A stretch of 64,000 nt of DNA from Tupaia tana (taxonomy: Eukaryota; Chordata; Mammalia; Scandentia; Tupaiidae), in contig JAKSZU010000004.1 of the NCBI GenBank assembly GCA_026018925.1, positions 14,586,964 to 14,650,963 on the forward strand, written 5' to 3'. The notes under the pieces are model-generated. The model saw only the letters and a program-made list of their open reading frames with translations. It did not search any database and was not told the DNA's origin. Shown in pieces: positions 60,601 to 63,317 of the stretch. The position numbers and the translations under genes were made by a program. Within the stretch, counting starts at the first letter, position 1. Every line of letters starts with the position of its first letter.

Positions 60601-60765
60601 CAGATATTGCTCACCTTTGATGACCAGTTCCTGCTGACCACTGCTGAGGATGGCTGCCTGTTCACCTGGAGGGTCTTTGATAAGGATGGTCGAGGAATCA
60701 AGCGAGAAAGGGAAGTGGGCTTTGCCGAAGAGGTGCTCGTGACTAAAACAGACATGGAAGAAAAG
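17180..60765 (+). CDS. CFAP57: CFAP57 (WDR65), N-terminal 697 codons in 11 exons; gene continues past the window
   Basis: Cilia- and flagella-associated protein 57, a WD40-repeat and coiled-coil protein of motile-cilium axonemes, linked in algae and humans to a subset of inner dynein arms. Eleven exons join in frame across GT-AG introns to give 2,091 nt with no stop. The protein starts '[15 protein letters not shown]' and covers the whole WD40 part, for example '[10 protein letters not shown]', '[17 protein letters not shown]' and '[18 protein letters not shown]'. It closely matches human CFAP57 as I remember it. The full protein is about 1,250 aa, and the coiled-coil half, starting just after 'VTKTDMEEK', lies to the right. 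The ATG has A at -3. The gene is divergent with EBNA1BP2. Introns are long and packed with SINEs; the largest are intron 1 (11 kb) and intron 5 (10 kb). Confidence 0.96.
17337..17789. other. Start of CFAP57 intron 1
   Basis: AT-rich sequence with no recognised element. Confidence 0.4.
18040..18256 (-). repeat. Old CYN-type tRNA-SINE
   Basis: Diverged: head on minus 'CCGGTCTTGTCGCCTAGTGG', body remnant, no long poly(A). Confidence 0.65.
19570..19834 (-). repeat. CYN-type tRNA-SINE, long form
   Basis: Young-looking copy inserted in the old L1, with exact duplication 'CAATTATTATTTTCT' on both sides. Confidence 0.93.
20207..20238 (+). repeat. (GT)n microsatellite
   Basis: About 15 GT units inside the old L1. 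Confidence 0.9.
20440..20706 (-). repeat. CYN-type tRNA-SINE, long form
   Basis: Complete copy inserted in the old L1. Flanks 'CCATGTTTTGTTTT' and 'CCATGCCTTTTA' are compatible with a decayed duplication. Confidence 0.9.
20858..21098 (-). repeat. Old tRNA-SINE, long form
   Basis: Tail side reads 'TTTAATTTGCTATGGGGCAC' on + and the head ends 'GCCACTGGCTGGCCCT'. This subtype has 'AATTTGCTATAGGGC' in place of 'GAGGTTTTTGCTATAGGGC'. Confidence 0.8.
21099..21544. other. Unassigned CFAP57 intron 1 sequence
   Basis: Mixed composition with no recognised element. Confidence 0.4.
21545..21720 (+). repeat. Composite tRNA-7SL-like SINE, second copy
   Basis: Contains 'GATTCAATTCCTAGACCAAC', corresponding to 'GTTCAATTTCCAGCCCACC' in the copy at 4695, followed by a 7SL-like 'GGGAGTCTAGGCAGGAGGAT' and 'GACAAAACCTTGTTAAA'. 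It also has Alu-like 'GAGGCTGAGGCTACATGGGA' upstream of the B box. More diverged than the first copy. Confidence 0.5.
21726..21884 (+). repeat. Short-form tRNA-SINE
   Basis: Head 'GGCAGGTGGTGTGGTGGCTG', TC-rich stretch, 'GGTCAAATTAAAATGAATGA' tail. Confidence 0.85.
21957..22221 (-). repeat. Old tRNA-SINE, long form ('AATTTGCTA' subtype)
   Basis: Body on the + strand has 'GGGATTTTGGGCATACACAC' and the head ends 'CCACGCCACTGGCTGGTTC'. Confidence 0.78.
22256..22515 (-). repeat. CYN-type tRNA-SINE, long form
   Basis: Tail is a (GTTTTT)n-like run instead of plain T. Body and head are well preserved. Confidence 0.85.
22520..22640 (+). repeat. MIR fragment
   Basis: Contains 'CTCAATCTCCTCATCTGTAA' followed by 'AATAGAGATGCTAATCAG', the MIR core and 3' half. 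Confidence 0.65.
22641..25030 (-). mobile_element. Ancient LINE (L2-like) fragment split by the EEF1G pseudogene
   Basis: Starts with 'TTTATTAAACACTTCTTGTG' and 'TGCCAGGCAC', antisense to the L2-type 3' end. It continues with 'GGCCAGTGTGGCCACAGTGC', 'CAGGGCCTCGTAGGTCATAG' and 'GAGTATATTTTGAAGGCAGA', a series I know from old mammalian interspersed repeats. It resumes after the pseudogene at 24848 ('GGAGTTGCCGTTGATTGAGA', 'GGACATGTTAAGGTTGACGC'). L2 is my best name; the exact family needs a repeat library. Confidence 0.6.
23489..24831 (+). pseudogene. EEF1G: Processed pseudogene of EEF1G (elongation factor 1-gamma)
   Basis: An intronless copy of the eEF1B gamma subunit mRNA, with 5' UTR, nearly the full coding region, 3' UTR 'GGTCATTAAAGGAAACTGAAC' minus intron sequence, and a poly(A) tail. 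Recognisable parts are the glutathione-transferase-like N domain ('[19 protein letters not shown]', 'FVFESNAM'-type region), the Lys-rich linker, and the C domain ('[20 protein letters not shown]', ending 'GKIFK' TGA at 24747). It is dead: the start is ATA at 23510, a short deletion follows 'AGCTGGGACCCTG', the frame shifts near 24115 and again near 24680, about a dozen codons are lost around 24305, and a stop follows 'VSLPYF'. Flanks 'AGAACCAAAAGAATGG' and 'AGAACCAGAAGGTTGG' are the decayed target duplication, so L1 machinery made it. Any transcription is that of the CFAP57 intron. Confidence 0.95.
25031..25348. other. Unassigned AT-rich CFAP57 intron 1 sequence
   Basis: No recognised element. 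Confidence 0.4.
25349..25609 (-). repeat. CYN-type tRNA-SINE, long form, 5'-truncated
   Basis: Complete tail and body, but the head stops at 'GCGACATAGTCATTA' and lacks the final 'CTAACTGCTGGTCCC' (on +), so the first ~20 bp are missing. Confidence 0.9.
25627..26240 (+). repeat. L2-like LINE fragment
   Basis: C-rich sequence with 'TCTGTACTCTCCCCTCCTTT' and 'CAAGGCTCACAGTGACCCAG', in the style of the L2 ORF2 end. Strongly decayed. Confidence 0.4.
26294..26566 (+). repeat. CYN-type tRNA-SINE, long form
   Basis: Head 'GCAGGTGGCATGGCGATTAA', body and tail 'CCCTATGGCAAAACC'; older copy. Confidence 0.85.
26797..27070 (-). repeat. CYN-type tRNA-SINE, long form
   Basis: Young-looking, with 27-nt T-run. 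Target duplication 'CAGGCTTTGCCTTTTT' lies on both sides, and a third diverged copy lies after the neighbouring SINE. Confidence 0.92.
27084..27317 (-). repeat. Older tRNA-SINE next to a younger one, same target
   Basis: Tail side 'AAAAAAGTTTTCCCATAGGT', head ends 'GCCACCTGCTGGCCCC'. Followed by 'CAGGCTCTGCTTTTTA', the older target duplication. Confidence 0.85.
27480..27746 (-). repeat. CYN-type tRNA-SINE, long form
   Basis: Tail TTTATTTATTTATTTTTT, full body and head. Flanks 'AAAGCACAAGCTTTT' and 'ACAGCACAAACTGTT' suggest a decayed duplication. Confidence 0.85.
27895..28210 (+). repeat. L2 fragment
   Basis: Contains 'AAAGGCCTCTATGATCTGAC', 'CTGTGCCCTTTATCACACCC' and 'TTGCTCAAGCTCTTTCTACC', a series typical of the L2 ORF2 end and 3' UTR. 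Confidence 0.7.
28309..28625 (+). CDS. CFAP57: CFAP57 coding exon 2
   Basis: Codons 53-158, including '[17 protein letters not shown]' and '[18 protein letters not shown]', the first WD40 blades. Acceptor TTTGCAG, donor GTACCT. Confidence 0.96.
28672..29145 (-). repeat. MIR fragment split by a SINE
   Basis: The right part reads 'CCATTTTACAGATGAAGGGC' and 'TTGCCCAAGATCACAGAGGT', antisense to the MIR core. The left part is at 28672-28715. Confidence 0.75.
28725..28993 (-). repeat. CYN-type tRNA-SINE inserted in a MIR
   Basis: Duplication 'CCTACATGCATTTTA' on both sides. The T-tail has become TTTATTTTATTTATATT. Confidence 0.88.
29146..29744. other. Unassigned CFAP57 intron 2 sequence
   Basis: No recognised element. 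A short open frame here has no family resemblance. Confidence 0.4.
29745..29890 (-). repeat. L2-like 3' end fragment
   Basis: Contains 'AAACATTTATTGGATGTCCA' and 'CTGTGCACCCAACACAGGGC', antisense to the L2-type 3' end. Confidence 0.5.
29930..30104 (-). repeat. tRNA-SINE, 3'-truncated
   Basis: Head and first part of the body only. It lacks the TC stretch and tail. Confidence 0.75.
30191..30477 (+). CDS. CFAP57: CFAP57 coding exon 3
   Basis: Codons 159-254, '[18 protein letters not shown]' to 'DIIQESE'. Acceptor TTTACAG, donor GTAGGT, phase 2. Confidence 0.96.
30571..30763 (+). repeat. tRNA-SINE, short form with intermediate tail
   Basis: Head and TTGCTTTCTCAC join as in the short class, but the tail carries 'GTGAGCACATGTGCCCTATA' as in the long class before 'GCAAATTGAAG'. 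It looks like a form between the two classes. Confidence 0.8.
30764..31010 (-). repeat. CYN-type tRNA-SINE, long form
   Basis: Tail-to-tail with the preceding + copy, inserted into its AATAAA-rich tail. 'AATAAAATAA' occurs on both sides. The sequence is close to the family consensus. Confidence 0.9.
31230..31450 (-). repeat. L2-like fragment
   Basis: Contains 'TCCTCAAGGAGCCTACAGTT' and 'AATGTTATAGGTGAATGCGA', antisense to the L2-like family seen at 22641. Confidence 0.5.
31480..31715 (-). repeat. MIR
   Basis: Contains 'CATTTTATAGACAAGGAAAC' then 'TGAGGCTCAAAGAAGTTAAG' and 'CAGGATTCAAACCCAGATCC', antisense to MIR core and head. Confidence 0.85.
31720..32330 (+). repeat. L2-like LINE fragment
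   Basis: Ends with the L2-type 3' UTR pattern 'AGACTAAGCTTCTGGAGGTA' and 'GGAACTCAGTTCATCCTCTT'. Old and decayed. Confidence 0.55.
32335..32765 (+). repeat. MIR fragment split by a SINE
   Basis: 'TCAGCTCTATCATTTAACCC' before the SINE and 'AACAAAATAAGGGATAATTG' after it form a plus-strand MIR core. Confidence 0.6.
32403..32672 (-). repeat. CYN-type tRNA-SINE, long form, in a MIR
   Basis: Duplication 'GGGCCACTTTTTTCT' is exact on both sides. The T-run within 'GAGAGGTTTTTGC' has grown to 14 T. Confidence 0.92.
32954..33161 (+). CDS. CFAP57: CFAP57 coding exon 4
   Basis: Codons 254-323, '[16 protein letters not shown]' to 'FYRESREIR'. Acceptor CTCCAG, donor GTAAGG. Opposed long SINEs lie 280 bp upstream (minus) and 570 bp downstream (plus). 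Confidence 0.95.
33263..33700 (+). repeat. Diverged SINE-like unit with (TC)n(TG)n
   Basis: Traces of a tRNA-SINE: 'CTGTTCAAATCCTCAGCC' (B-box-like), 'GGGCACATGCACGAGCACCC' and 'AAGATCCAAGGAGCTG'. A TC then TG microsatellite (33452-33508) follows. It extends farther right than a normal SINE. Confidence 0.45.
33728..34001 (+). repeat. CYN-type tRNA-SINE, long form
   Basis: Near-consensus copy with duplication 'AAAAATCTGGATTCA' on both sides. Downstream of CFAP57 exon 4 and opposite to the copy upstream of it. Confidence 0.92.
34004..34145 (+). repeat. MIR fragment
   Basis: 'TCTGGATTCAAATCCTGGGA' (MIR head B-box region) followed by 'GCAAATTATATTTCCTCTTT'. The SINE to its left split off its 5' end. 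Confidence 0.65.
34146..35320 (-). repeat. L2-like LINE fragments with an embedded MIR piece
   Basis: 34180-34560 shows the same old family as 22641 ('GGAGGTAACAGGAAGGCCTC', 'TAGGGTTTTGAGTGGGGAAG'). At 34570-34770 there is a plus-strand MIR piece ('GGTCTGTCACTTATTGGCTG'). At 35090 the L2-type end recurs ('TTCATTCATTTAACAGACAG', 'TGTGTGCCAGGCTCTCCAGT'). Confidence 0.5.
35389..35418 (+). repeat. (CA)n microsatellite
   Basis: Fifteen CA units. Confidence 0.9.
35455..35746 (-). repeat. CYN-type tRNA-SINE, long form
   Basis: Tail region altered to 'TTTTTTTTTTGGTGGGCGGG'. Flanks 'CATAGTTGGTTTTTG' and 'CACAGTTGATATTTT' are a decayed duplication. Confidence 0.87.
35909..36182 (-). repeat. CYN-type tRNA-SINE, long form
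   Basis: Exact duplication 'GAGACTTAGCATTT' on both sides. A four-base GCTA repeat lies in the head near 36160. Confidence 0.93.
36230..36830 (-). repeat. L2-like LINE fragment
   Basis: 'GTGCCTACTTCATGCCAGGC' and 'ACTGTTCTAAGTAGTGGTGC' followed by the same old family as at 22641. Decayed. Confidence 0.5.
36831..37316. other. Unassigned sequence before CFAP57 exon 5
   Basis: No recognised element. Confidence 0.4.
37317..37469 (+). CDS. CFAP57: CFAP57 coding exon 5
   Basis: Codons 324-374, '[16 protein letters not shown]' to 'SLTEISK'. Acceptor GGACAG, donor GTGAGT. Followed by a 10-kb intron that hosts the full-length L1. Confidence 0.96.
37850..38330 (+). mobile_element. Old L1 ORF2 fragment split by a SINE
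   Basis: 'CTTTAAATGTGTATGCACCT' then, after the SINE, 'AACAGCATGGCTTCAAAATA', which is the L1 ORF2 endonuclease-to-linker region on the sense strand. Confidence 0.65.
38004..38251 (+). repeat. CYN-type tRNA-SINE, long form
   Basis: Duplication 'GTGTATGCACCT' on both sides, inserted in the old L1. Confidence 0.9.
38340..39345 (-). mobile_element. Old L1 3' region, split by a SINE
   Basis: Antisense L1 3' end: 'TATAATTCACATATGATTGA', 'AAGATCCATCCATGTTGTAA' and 'TTCCAAAATGGCTGTACCAT'. Confidence 0.75.
38758..39024 (+). repeat. CYN-type tRNA-SINE, long form
   Basis: Inserted in the old L1. Flanks 'AATAATACTCTATC' and 'ATAAATACTCCATC'. A (TG)n run has formed in its body at 38866-38884. Confidence 0.9.
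39350..39500 (-). repeat. tRNA-SINE fragment, rearranged
   Basis: Tail-side sequence 'GGGTGTGTGTGCTTGCCAGA' on the minus orientation, then part of the body in the opposite orientation ('CAATGATTTCTCACTTTC'). Head missing. Confidence 0.45.
39525..40010 (+). mobile_element. Old L1 3' fragment split by a SINE
   Basis: 'AAGTGTCCATCCCTAGTGGT' and 'CAATGCCATTTGTAGAAATA' fit the sense 3' end of old L1. Decayed. Confidence 0.5.
39694..39850 (+). repeat. Short-form tRNA-SINE
   Basis: Head 'GCAGGTGGCATGGTGGTTAA', 'CTGGTCAAATAAAAAAA' tail. Flanks 'AAATACAGAATGAGAG' and 'AAATACAAAATGAAAG'. Confidence 0.87.
40116..40318 (+). repeat. Short-form tRNA-SINE with expanded (TC)n
   Basis: The TC-rich stretch is now about 26 TC units (40208-40261), followed by 'ATCAAATTGAAG' and an A-rich tail. 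Confidence 0.87.
40319..40781. other. Unassigned CFAP57 intron 5 sequence left of the L1
   Basis: No recognised element. Confidence 0.4.
41080..45161 (-). pseudogene. L1 ORF2 (endonuclease and reverse transcriptase), interrupted
   Basis: Starts '[20 protein letters not shown]' with the endonuclease motif 'CLQETHL'. The reverse transcriptase retains '[13 protein letters not shown]', '[19 protein letters not shown]', '[15 protein letters not shown]' and the catalytic 'FADD' (near 42820). The C-terminal region has '[15 protein letters not shown]', '[19 protein letters not shown]' and '[18 protein letters not shown]'. Stops, two frame changes and a SINE insertion leave it non-functional. Confidence 0.93.
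44409..44624 (+). repeat. CYN-type tRNA-SINE inserted in L1 ORF2
   Basis: Near-consensus head with duplication 'TTCAATTGATTT' on both sides. The copy lacks about 60-70 bp of the TC-rich middle: 'GTGGCCATCCCCC' joins directly to 'CACGCGCCCTATAGC'. It is younger than the L1. Confidence 0.95.
45206..46165 (-). CDS. L1 ORF1 protein, open, 319 aa
   Basis: RNA-binding chaperone of the L1 particle. The reading frame is complete from '[14 protein letters not shown]' to 'LKKVLFQEN'. Residues about 50-150 are a charged, heptad-rich coiled coil ('[19 protein letters not shown]', '[20 protein letters not shown]'), the trimerisation stalk. The RRM follows with '[12 protein letters not shown]'. The C-terminal domain has '[20 protein letters not shown]' and '[12 protein letters not shown]'. 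Somewhat shorter than human ORF1p (338 aa). Whether it is still expressed is unknown. Confidence 0.9.
   Translation of the reverse strand: MARSRKRASGLNKQGNMSPTKENAPPCLVNMEDVTKMTDTEFRTFMVTKFCELEKKRDNELQEIRKSFQDMKEEMDTLRKNQVELLEIKYIIQEIKNPLESIKSRLDHAEDRISDVEDKTSDLEKNNKKIEKITKKHEDNIREILDSIRRPNIRIIGIPEGEETNSGMENLFHDILEENFPTLERHRTIRTQEIQRTPNRINPRRSSPRHILARLSNTTEKNMILKLAREKREVTYKGHPIRLTPDLSSETMQARKEWEDILKVLREKQFQPRLLYPARLSFIWEKKIKIFSDKQNLKEFANTRPALQEILKKVLFQEN
46541..46919 (-). repeat. Tandem units in the L1 5' UTR
   Basis: A unit of about 129 bp (+ strand start 'CCAGAGGCTTGTAGGAGGGC', end 'CTTGGTATCCCTTGCTGG') is complete at 46752-46880. A cut copy follows at 46881-46919, the 5' end of the element. 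An older copy is split into 46541-46596 and 46677-46751 by about 80 unrelated bases. Confidence 0.88.
46933..47059. other. Short unassigned stretch
   Basis: Lies between the young L1 and the old L1 fragment; nothing recognised. Confidence 0.4.
47060..47420 (+). mobile_element. Old L1 ORF2 3' end
   Basis: Sense L1 phrases 'AGAAACCACCTAAATGTTCC' and 'AGTAGCAGGATGGTTAAATT' with 'CATCAAAATAATGCCTTAAG' after. Decayed. Confidence 0.7.
47524..47663 (+). CDS. CFAP57: CFAP57 coding exon 6
   Basis: Codons 375-421, '[17 protein letters not shown]' to the WD motif '[10 protein letters not shown]'. Acceptor CCCCAG, donor GTAAGG, phase 2. Confidence 0.96.
47790..47987 (-). repeat. CYN-type tRNA-SINE with internal deletion
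   Basis: Tail and TC part intact, but 'GGGCACGCACGCCCAAG' joins directly to 'TTCAGCGACATAGCC', removing the B-box region of the head. Confidence 0.88.
47988..48600. other. CFAP57 intron 6, mostly unassigned
   Basis: A C-rich part (48050-48330) may be old L2-like sequence; no firm call. Confidence 0.35.
48601..48766 (+). CDS. CFAP57: CFAP57 coding exon 7
   Basis: Codons 421-476, '[18 protein letters not shown]' to 'EYSVRGCRE'. Acceptor TTCACAG, donor GTAAAA. Confidence 0.96.
48767..49464. other. CFAP57 intron 7, no element recognised
   Basis: Unique-looking sequence without SINEs, unlike neighbouring introns. Confidence 0.4.
49465..49578 (+). CDS. CFAP57: CFAP57 coding exon 8
   Basis: Codons 477-514, '[19 protein letters not shown]' to 'LKGHTGK'. 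Acceptor CTGTAG, donor GTGAGT. Confidence 0.96.
49620..50700 (-). repeat. L2-like LINE fragment
   Basis: Same old family as at 22641: 'GAAATAATGAAGGAGTTTGC', 'GGAACCTTGTAGGCTTTGTA' and 'AAAGATGACTTTGGCTGCAG'. Contains an A-run at 50333-50350. Confidence 0.6.
51040..51309 (-). repeat. CYN-type tRNA-SINE, long form
   Basis: Near-consensus. Flanks 'GCAACGTCTTTAT' and 'GCAACGTTTTTTAT'. Confidence 0.92.
51808..52035 (+). repeat. CYN-type tRNA-SINE
   Basis: Missing part of the middle body. Flanks 'AAAATAAGGAAATA' exact on both sides. Confidence 0.88.
52640..52835 (-). repeat. Short tRNA-SINE ('AATTTGCTATAGGGC' subtype)
   Basis: Target duplication 'TGAATTTCCATTTTTTTAAA' on both sides. A further copy of its start follows the next SINE. 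Confidence 0.9.
52858..53036 (-). repeat. Short tRNA-SINE, second insertion at the same site
   Basis: Begins in the T-rich tail right after the previous duplication and is followed by 'CTGAATTTCCTTTTTT', a third copy of the target. Confidence 0.88.
53240..53678 (-). repeat. Short tRNA-SINE, 5'-truncated, hosting another SINE
   Basis: T-rich tail at 53240-53295 and body/head part at 53590-53678 (ends 'CTGCGGTTGGCCATC') are separated by a long-form SINE. Confidence 0.8.
53296..53577 (-). repeat. CYN-type tRNA-SINE nested in another SINE
   Basis: Near-consensus copy with T-run, flanked by 'TATTTATTTACTT' on both sides, inserted in the tail of an older short SINE. Confidence 0.9.
54541..54841 (-). 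repeat. CYN-type tRNA-SINE with a large internal T-run
   Basis: Duplication 'AAGAAATGAGTG' on both sides. Between 'GGAGAGG' and 'GCTATAGGGC' the usual 5 T have grown to more than 40 T, separate from the true tail. Confidence 0.93.
54893..55290. mobile_element. MER1-like hAT-Charlie DNA transposon relic
   Basis: Ends 'CAGAGGTCCCCAACC' and 'GGTTGGAGGACCCCC' are inverted copies. Inside is 'AGAAGACAATTTTTCTACAA', as in MER1. Length about 400 bp. Family name from memory. Confidence 0.7.
55428..55640 (+). CDS. CFAP57: CFAP57 coding exon 9
   Basis: Codons 515-585, '[17 protein letters not shown]' to 'TLKEIADSS'. Acceptor CTGCAG, donor GTGAGT. A GT-rich stretch lies just upstream. Confidence 0.96.
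55641..56409. other. CFAP57 intron 9 start, unassigned
   Basis: Pyrimidine-rich and unique-looking, no firm element. The part near 55860-55930 has a weak L2-like look. Confidence 0.35.
56410..56630 (+). repeat. MIR
   Basis: 'GAGCCAGAATGCCACTTACC' then 'AGAGGATCTTTGCATGGACC' and 'GTAAAGGCGTAGAGCAATGA' follow the MIR head, core and 3' half. Confidence 0.75.
56738..56898 (-). repeat. Short tRNA-SINE
   Basis: Tail side 'AAATTTGTTGTAGGGCACGT' and head end 'CCATCTACTGGCCCC'. Confidence 0.83.
56914..57232 (+). repeat. CYN-type tRNA-SINE with expanded TC stretch
   Basis: The TC-rich part (57113-57182) is about 70 bp, longer than in other copies. Confidence 0.87.
57481..57654 (+). CDS. CFAP57: CFAP57 coding exon 10
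   Basis: Codons 586-643, '[18 protein letters not shown]' to '[10 protein letters not shown]'. Acceptor TTCCAG, donor GTGAGA. Confidence 0.96.
57935..58136 (+). repeat. CYN-type tRNA-SINE, 5'-truncated
   Basis: Starts at 'CGGACCCAGTGGCTTCAAAC', so the tRNA head with both promoter boxes is missing. Body and A-tail are complete. Confidence 0.87.
58240..58900 (+). mobile_element. Old L1 3' end split by a SINE
   Basis: Sense L1 3' UTR: 'CATTATGCCAAATGAAATAA', 'CTTACACTTATATGAGGTAC' and 'CTGAACTGTATACTTAAAAG', 'GTGTATTTTACCACAATAAG'. Confidence 0.8.
58515..58683 (-). repeat. Short tRNA-SINE
   Basis: Flanks 'GCATCTCAGTCT' and 'ACATCTCAGTCT'. The tail has become (TTA)n. Confidence 0.85.
58913..59082 (+). 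repeat. Short-form tRNA-SINE
   Basis: Exact duplication 'AAAAGTTATTCATAG' on both sides. Tail is (AATG)n. Confidence 0.9.
59390..60400 (-). mobile_element. Old L1 3' region split by a SINE
   Basis: Antisense L1: 'CAGATCCATCCAAGTCATGT', 'GGCTGTACCATTTTACATCC', 'AGCTCTTTATACGTACGTTC'. Confidence 0.78.
59783..60051 (-). repeat. CYN-type tRNA-SINE, long form
   Basis: Near-consensus, exact duplication 'GTTCAGCTTTTTA' on both sides. Confidence 0.93.
60604..60765 (+). CDS. CFAP57: CFAP57 coding exon 11
   Basis: Codons 644-697, '[17 protein letters not shown]' to '[10 protein letters not shown]'. Acceptor TTCCAG, donor GTAAGA. A SINE head fragment begins about 9 bp into the intron. The next exon is not in the window. 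Confidence 0.95.
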
Positions 60766-60773
60766 GTAAGAAT

Positions 60774-60812
60774 CGGGGATCAGCAGGTGGCGTAATGGTT
60801 ACGTTGCTGAAG
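60774..60812 (+). repeat. tRNA-SINE head fragment next to a splice donor
   Basis: 'GGGGATCAGCAGGTGGCGTA' and 'ATGGTTACGTTGCTGAA' match the first ~37 bp of the family. The rest is absent. Confidence 0.75.
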
Positions 60813-61067
60813 ATAAAAATTAAACTCCCCGTCTTCCAGAGGATCGCAGTGCTGTGGACTCATTGCTGTTTGTGCTATTGACCGTGTATCATTCACTAGG
60901 CCTGGGGGTGCAGGTGCAAAAAGACAGCCGCAGGTCCTGCGACAAGGATGCTCACTGTCAAGTGGAGGGCAGAGACAAGTAAAGCCATCAGAAAGGCAGT
61001 GCCAAGCTGCCACAGAACTGGATGACAGTCCCTATGTTTCCTGGAGAGCTCTTCTTAGTCTCCCTGG
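60813..61067. other. Unassigned CFAP57 intron 11 sequence
   Basis: Possibly old L2-like; no firm call. Confidence 0.35.
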
Positions 61068-61157
61068 AGAGACCAGAAATTGGCATGGTGGTTAAGGGTG
61101 CTGGACTCCTACATGGCTGACCATGGTTCGAGTCTGGGACCTGGCAATTTGCTTTCT

Positions 61158-61201
<44 letters not shown>

Positions 61202-61278
61202 TTCTCTCTCTCTCCCTCTGGTCAAATTAAAACAAATAAATAAATAAAGTTAAATAAAAGTAATTCTTTAAAAAAAAT
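61068..61278 (+). repeat. Short-form tRNA-SINE with expanded (TC)n
   Basis: TC stretch at 61157-61216, 'GGTCAAATTAAAACAAATAA' tail. Confidence 0.87.
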
Positions 61279-61309
61279 AGAACTCCTGGAAACTTTCTGC
61301 AGGAAAGGC

Positions 61310-61327
61310 GGGGGGGGGGGGGGGGGG
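61310..61327 (+). repeat. G18 homopolymer
   Basis: Uninterrupted run of 18 G inside the intron. Confidence 0.85.
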
Positions 61328-61724
61328 CGTAAGGGAGAGCCTGTGAGAGTAGGGTTCTGACCTGCACACTGCCTAATATGTCTCCTCCTCTTTCTTCCAT
61401 TTTCTTTTTAATTCTTCCCAGAGGCCAGGGGAACAGACCAAGTAGACACCAAGCTCAACCAAAGGCTTGACAGTGTCTGGGCCGACTCCTAAGTGACTAG
61501 CCTACATACCGCTCACTTCTGGAAACTCTCGTCTCTCAGCGTCATGTGACCACACTCTCCTTATTCCCTGTAAACCTCACAGGGCAAGAGCTCCCTCCCT
61601 GGCCCTTCTCCCACCTTGAAGGTCATGTTCCCCAGAATCCCCAGCTTTCTTTTTTCTTTATGTTCTATGACATGCTGCGTAACTATTTCTCAGCCCATGC
61701 TTTACCCTCCCGTTCAGTGATTCA

Positions 61725-62300
61725 TTTATTTATTCACTATCCATCCAGTGTTTATAGAGGGGCCTGCTTTATACCTGACACTACACTAAAGTCTGGGGTT
61801 ACAGAGACAAAAGGTACAGAGAGTCCTTTAGCTCATAGTCTGGAAGGAGGCCTGAGTAAAATTAAAGGAAATTAAGTGTGTAACAGATGTTCGGAAGGAA
61901 GGATGCTGTGGGAGCACAGGGGCGGGGACCCTGGCCCCGGCCAGGTGGTGCCTGAGGAAGTTAGCCTTGGACAGAGCCTTCCAGAACAAATAGGAAAGGG
62001 CCTTCCGTGCTGAGGAAGGAGTGTGTGCAGAGGGATGGGAGAGCAGAGATCTGGGGAAGGTGTTCCTGGCTAGGGGGATGGAGACTGGAGGGTGTGCCAG
62101 AAAGAAGGGTCAGAGGTGACACTGGAGAGAGAACAGGGAGGTCAGGAGGGCCTTTCACACTGTGCTTTAGACTGGAAATGGGTCATAAGGACTCGCTGAT
62201 GGATTTAAGTTTGGGAACAACTTGACCAAACATTTTAGAGAGATAATTTTGCAGCAACAGGGAGTCAGAAACATGTCAAAAACCGGGTTGTCCACACCCT
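61725..62300 (-). repeat. L2-like LINE fragment
   Basis: 'TTTATACCTGACACTACACT' and 'GGGCCTTCCGTGCTGAGGAA', the same old family as at 22641. Confidence 0.55.
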
Positions 62301-62479
62301 TGTTTCCCAGCAGCCCGAGGCAGACCCCTGGGCCATTTATTCACCTGATAGTATTCCTCATTCCTCGGAGCTGACTGTTACTGGTCCTATTCTAGGGATA
62401 GGGATATAGCAATGAGGTAAGACGGGCCAAGGCCAGCCCTCAGGTATCCAGCATAGCAGGAAGGCGGTCTTCTTCATGA

Positions 62480-62960
62480 CCCTCTCCCCTTCACCCCACC
62501 CCTGCGCAGGCACCTCTGTACCCTCCTCTAGGCATTCTCTAAAATCCCTCCCTTGAATCTTTTAGTTCCTCTCTGCTCCCCTCCCCCACCTCAGTTCAAG
62601 CCTTTCTCACCTCTCACCCCAACTACACAGTTGCTCGCCAACTAACCATCCTGCCTCAGCCCTTCTCTGACCTAGCCCATGCTGCACACTGACGTCAGAG
62701 TCCTTCTACCGCCACTGTCAGCTTAACGCAGTTAGATGAGGACTTTCGAAGGCCCTCTAAGATAAAATACAGATTTCCTAGCATGACCTGCAGGGACTGT
62801 GATGGTCTGCCCCAGTGTCAGCCTCCTGTCCCTCCTGTCCCTGGCCAGCTCCCTGGCCAGGCTTCCTGGCTCTCCTCTCGCTGATTCTGCACACGCAGTT
62901 GGTGTTCATCCCTCATCTCGGTATTCTTGTGTGCCAGGCTTACACTAGCCTGCTGACCAG
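62480..62960 (+). repeat. L2-like LINE fragment
   Basis: C-rich, with 'TAAGATAAAATACAGATTTC' and 'GCATGACCTGCAGGGACTGT', in the style of the L2 ORF2 end. Confidence 0.5.
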
Positions 62961-63317
62961 GAGTGCAGAAACGAGGGTGTCTTGTCGTCAAGTTGTCTGT
63001 GACAGTAGAGGAGACAGGCCAGAAAGGAGACAGGGACGCACAGGGTGTGATGACAGGTAAGCAAGGAGAAAGCACCTGTCATCCTCACTGACTTCTTAGG
63101 AAATAAGGAGTGTGTAATAGTGTCTTATAGTACTTTTAGAAAACTTTGGCATCAGCGAGTGCAGTGAAGGAAGACGACATGAGACAGGAGCCAACAAGGC
63201 AAAAGAGGTAGGACCTAATTACAGTAACAGTGAGGCTAGAACAGGCATAAAAGACATCAAGAGAGTGACAGTACTGGAAGCCACCCGGCTTTAGCCACTC
63301 ACCACAATTTGCAATTA

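Noticed and set aside
61380-61445. Pyrimidine tract and CCCAG at 61419 as the next CFAP57 exon
   Set aside because: The sequence after it does not encode the expected coiled-coil start ('AQVMLELKTRVEEL' in human) and soon meets a stop.
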